64,000 nucleotides of DNA from assembly GCA_964304625.1 (NCBI GenBank), contig OZ199839.1:11780001-11844000 (forward strand), given 5' to 3'. Origin of the DNA: Kudoa neothunni (Eukaryota > Cnidaria). Of the stretch, positions 62,471 through 64,000 are shown in pieces (within the stretch, counting starts at the first letter, position 1; the number at the start of each line of letters is the position of its first letter). Below the pieces are notes generated by a model, which worked only from the letters and a program-made list of their open reading frames with translations, ran no database searches and had not been told where the DNA came from. The translations under genes were made by a program, and so were the position numbers.

Positions 62471-64000
62471 ATAAATAGTATTTTTAAATCTTTTTAGACG
62501 TTTTTGATTTTCCCATAGCTAAATATTAAACATTCATGCCGTAAAACAGCGGTTATACCTTCATTTTTTCAACCCTCCCTAATCCATCGACTAAAGAGTT
62601 AATTTCAAATTATTTTCTAAAATTGCATAGTTACTTTTCGAAAATAAAAATATAGGTATGAATACTGAGCATAACTTCATCTGTATTTTACTCCTACGAT
62701 AATTGCGATACAGTAGTAAGTAGCTTATTAAACACAGTACTAAGAATATTCCCTATAATTTAAGTTACGACTAATTTAATGATTTCACGTTCTCAATTGT
62801 AAAAATAATTAATTTTATAAAAAAGTTTAAACATTTTTCTGAGCCAAATGATACGATGAGGATTTTATCATCTCCCATGGCAAATACTTTTACATAATGT
62901 ACTAATTCCCATCCTATGCTAACGCCCTTCATTATTTATTTAGAATAGACAAACGTATTCTCCTTTATTAAATAATTTATTTCATTATTTGAAATACATT
63001 TAATTTAACCTTTCCCGGACCTCAATTAATACATTTCGTGGGCTGTTTGACTTTAATATACCATATTTTGTTTTTTATAATTTTTTTTCAGCAATTTTGT
63101 CGTAAAACGTATATATATCTATATATGGGGTATTCCGTTGTTGTTTTTTTCCAGATATTAAATGTTGAACCACAATGATGAATTGGTGAAAGATCCTAGG
63201 ATTTATTGATTACTGAGAGAATGAGATGTATTATTAACTTGGGAATTCAGATTTTTTATTATTTTTAAAGTGAGTGGAATTCAATTTCAATTCTACCGAA
63301 ACCATGATTTTGTTATTGTTTCCTTTAATACTTCGGTGATTTTTTGATTATATTAGTACTGATTTTTGTTTAATATTAACGAATGTGTTGAGTATCATAT
63401 TGGCAGTGGTTATTCTTACGTTAAAGAATATCCTCTAGAATAACTTATTGAAATATTGAATCAACATTTTTGAGTTCATATATGGGTATAGCTATTTTTA
63501 TTTTCTCGAAAATAGAATTTTATTATGTTAACCTTTCGTTAAAAATTTGGCTATTGTGGAGCGCGTGGCACCTCCATTTTTAGCGTTTTTACGACTTTTA
63601 TCGTTTAAAATGGTTCTAAAAAATCTTATATGCCATTCTCATCTGGAATTTACAAAACTTTTTTACAAAATTACAAAAATAAATTTTTCATCTAATCGCA
63701 TATGGGATGGTGAAGTCAATAACATAATCCTCATGTTAAACACTGGCTTCTATATTTCACCATGAAGGAAAATGAATGTGATGACAATTCGTGCACTCAA
63801 ATGTTTATTTTATTTTTTTCATGGTATTATAATGAAATCAAATTAACAATAAGCCATTATAAAGGTCGTTGTTCAGTCATGTAGAATATTGAAACTTACT
63901 CTATCACCATAGCATTTTTTCATATTTATTCTATCCTAATTAAAGCTACATATTTATTTTTAGTATTATGAATTTTAATTGTCAAAACGCTACATTACCA
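62471..64000. other. Upstream side of the ADAM gene, nothing recognised
   Basis: Expected to hold the ADAM prodomain and promoter, but no frame with prodomain or signal-peptide features could be read with confidence. A plus-strand frame at 63547..63765 has no recognisable domain. Confidence 0.35.

Noticed and set aside
63547-63765. Plus-strand ORF of 72 aa near the right edge
   Set aside because: No recognisable domain or signal and no supporting context.
1-64000. CRISPR arrays, operons, ribosome-binding sites
   Set aside because: The window is intron-bearing animal DNA. No regularly spaced direct repeats of CRISPR type were seen.

Overview
This is a strongly AT-rich, intron-bearing nuclear segment from an animal. 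Coding exons are separated by very short introns, mostly 39-60 nt, with GT...AG ends. The window also carries relics of hAT, piggyBac, pogo/Tigger, mariner-like and ISXO2-like transposons. Adhesion-GPCR and ADAM genes make it metazoan. The low GC, micro-introns and mix of ZBED/ZMYM-type hAT, piggyBac and ISXO2-like relics would fit a reduced endoparasite such as a myxozoan cnidarian, but that assignment is inference.

Layout. (1) 1-3573, minus: the 5' part of a secreted coiled-coil protein gene, running off the left edge. (2) 4.5-16 kb: transposon territory, with a degraded ZBED5-like hAT, an ISXO2-like relic, a TIR-bounded GTF2IRD2-like hAT and other inverted repeats. (3) 16.1-50.3 kb, plus: about 39 exons that join in phase into one giant adhesion-type G-protein-coupled receptor. 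It has a signal peptide, about 35 tandem domains of about 93 aa (nearly one per exon, phase 1-1), a GAIN domain with GPS motif, and a 7TM region. Its large introns hold a mariner-like element, a pogo/Tigger relic, a 1.65-kb long inverted repeat, a ZMYM1-like hAT and piggyBac remnants. A 200-N gap lies in the most recently duplicated exon block. (4) 52.4-56.75 kb: a three-level nest, with an ISXO2-like element inside a piggyBac inside a hAT. (5) 59.9-62.5 kb, minus: a compact many-exon ADAM metalloprotease gene. The remaining stretches are AT-rich with no gene I can support.

How they relate. The three host genes all encode secreted or membrane-anchored extracellular proteins: a coiled-coil protein, a repeat-rich adhesion receptor and an ADAM sheddase. 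Nothing in the sequence shows co-regulation. The main discovery is the giant receptor, whose ectodomain grew by duplication of single-domain phase-1 exons and of whole five-exon cassettes.
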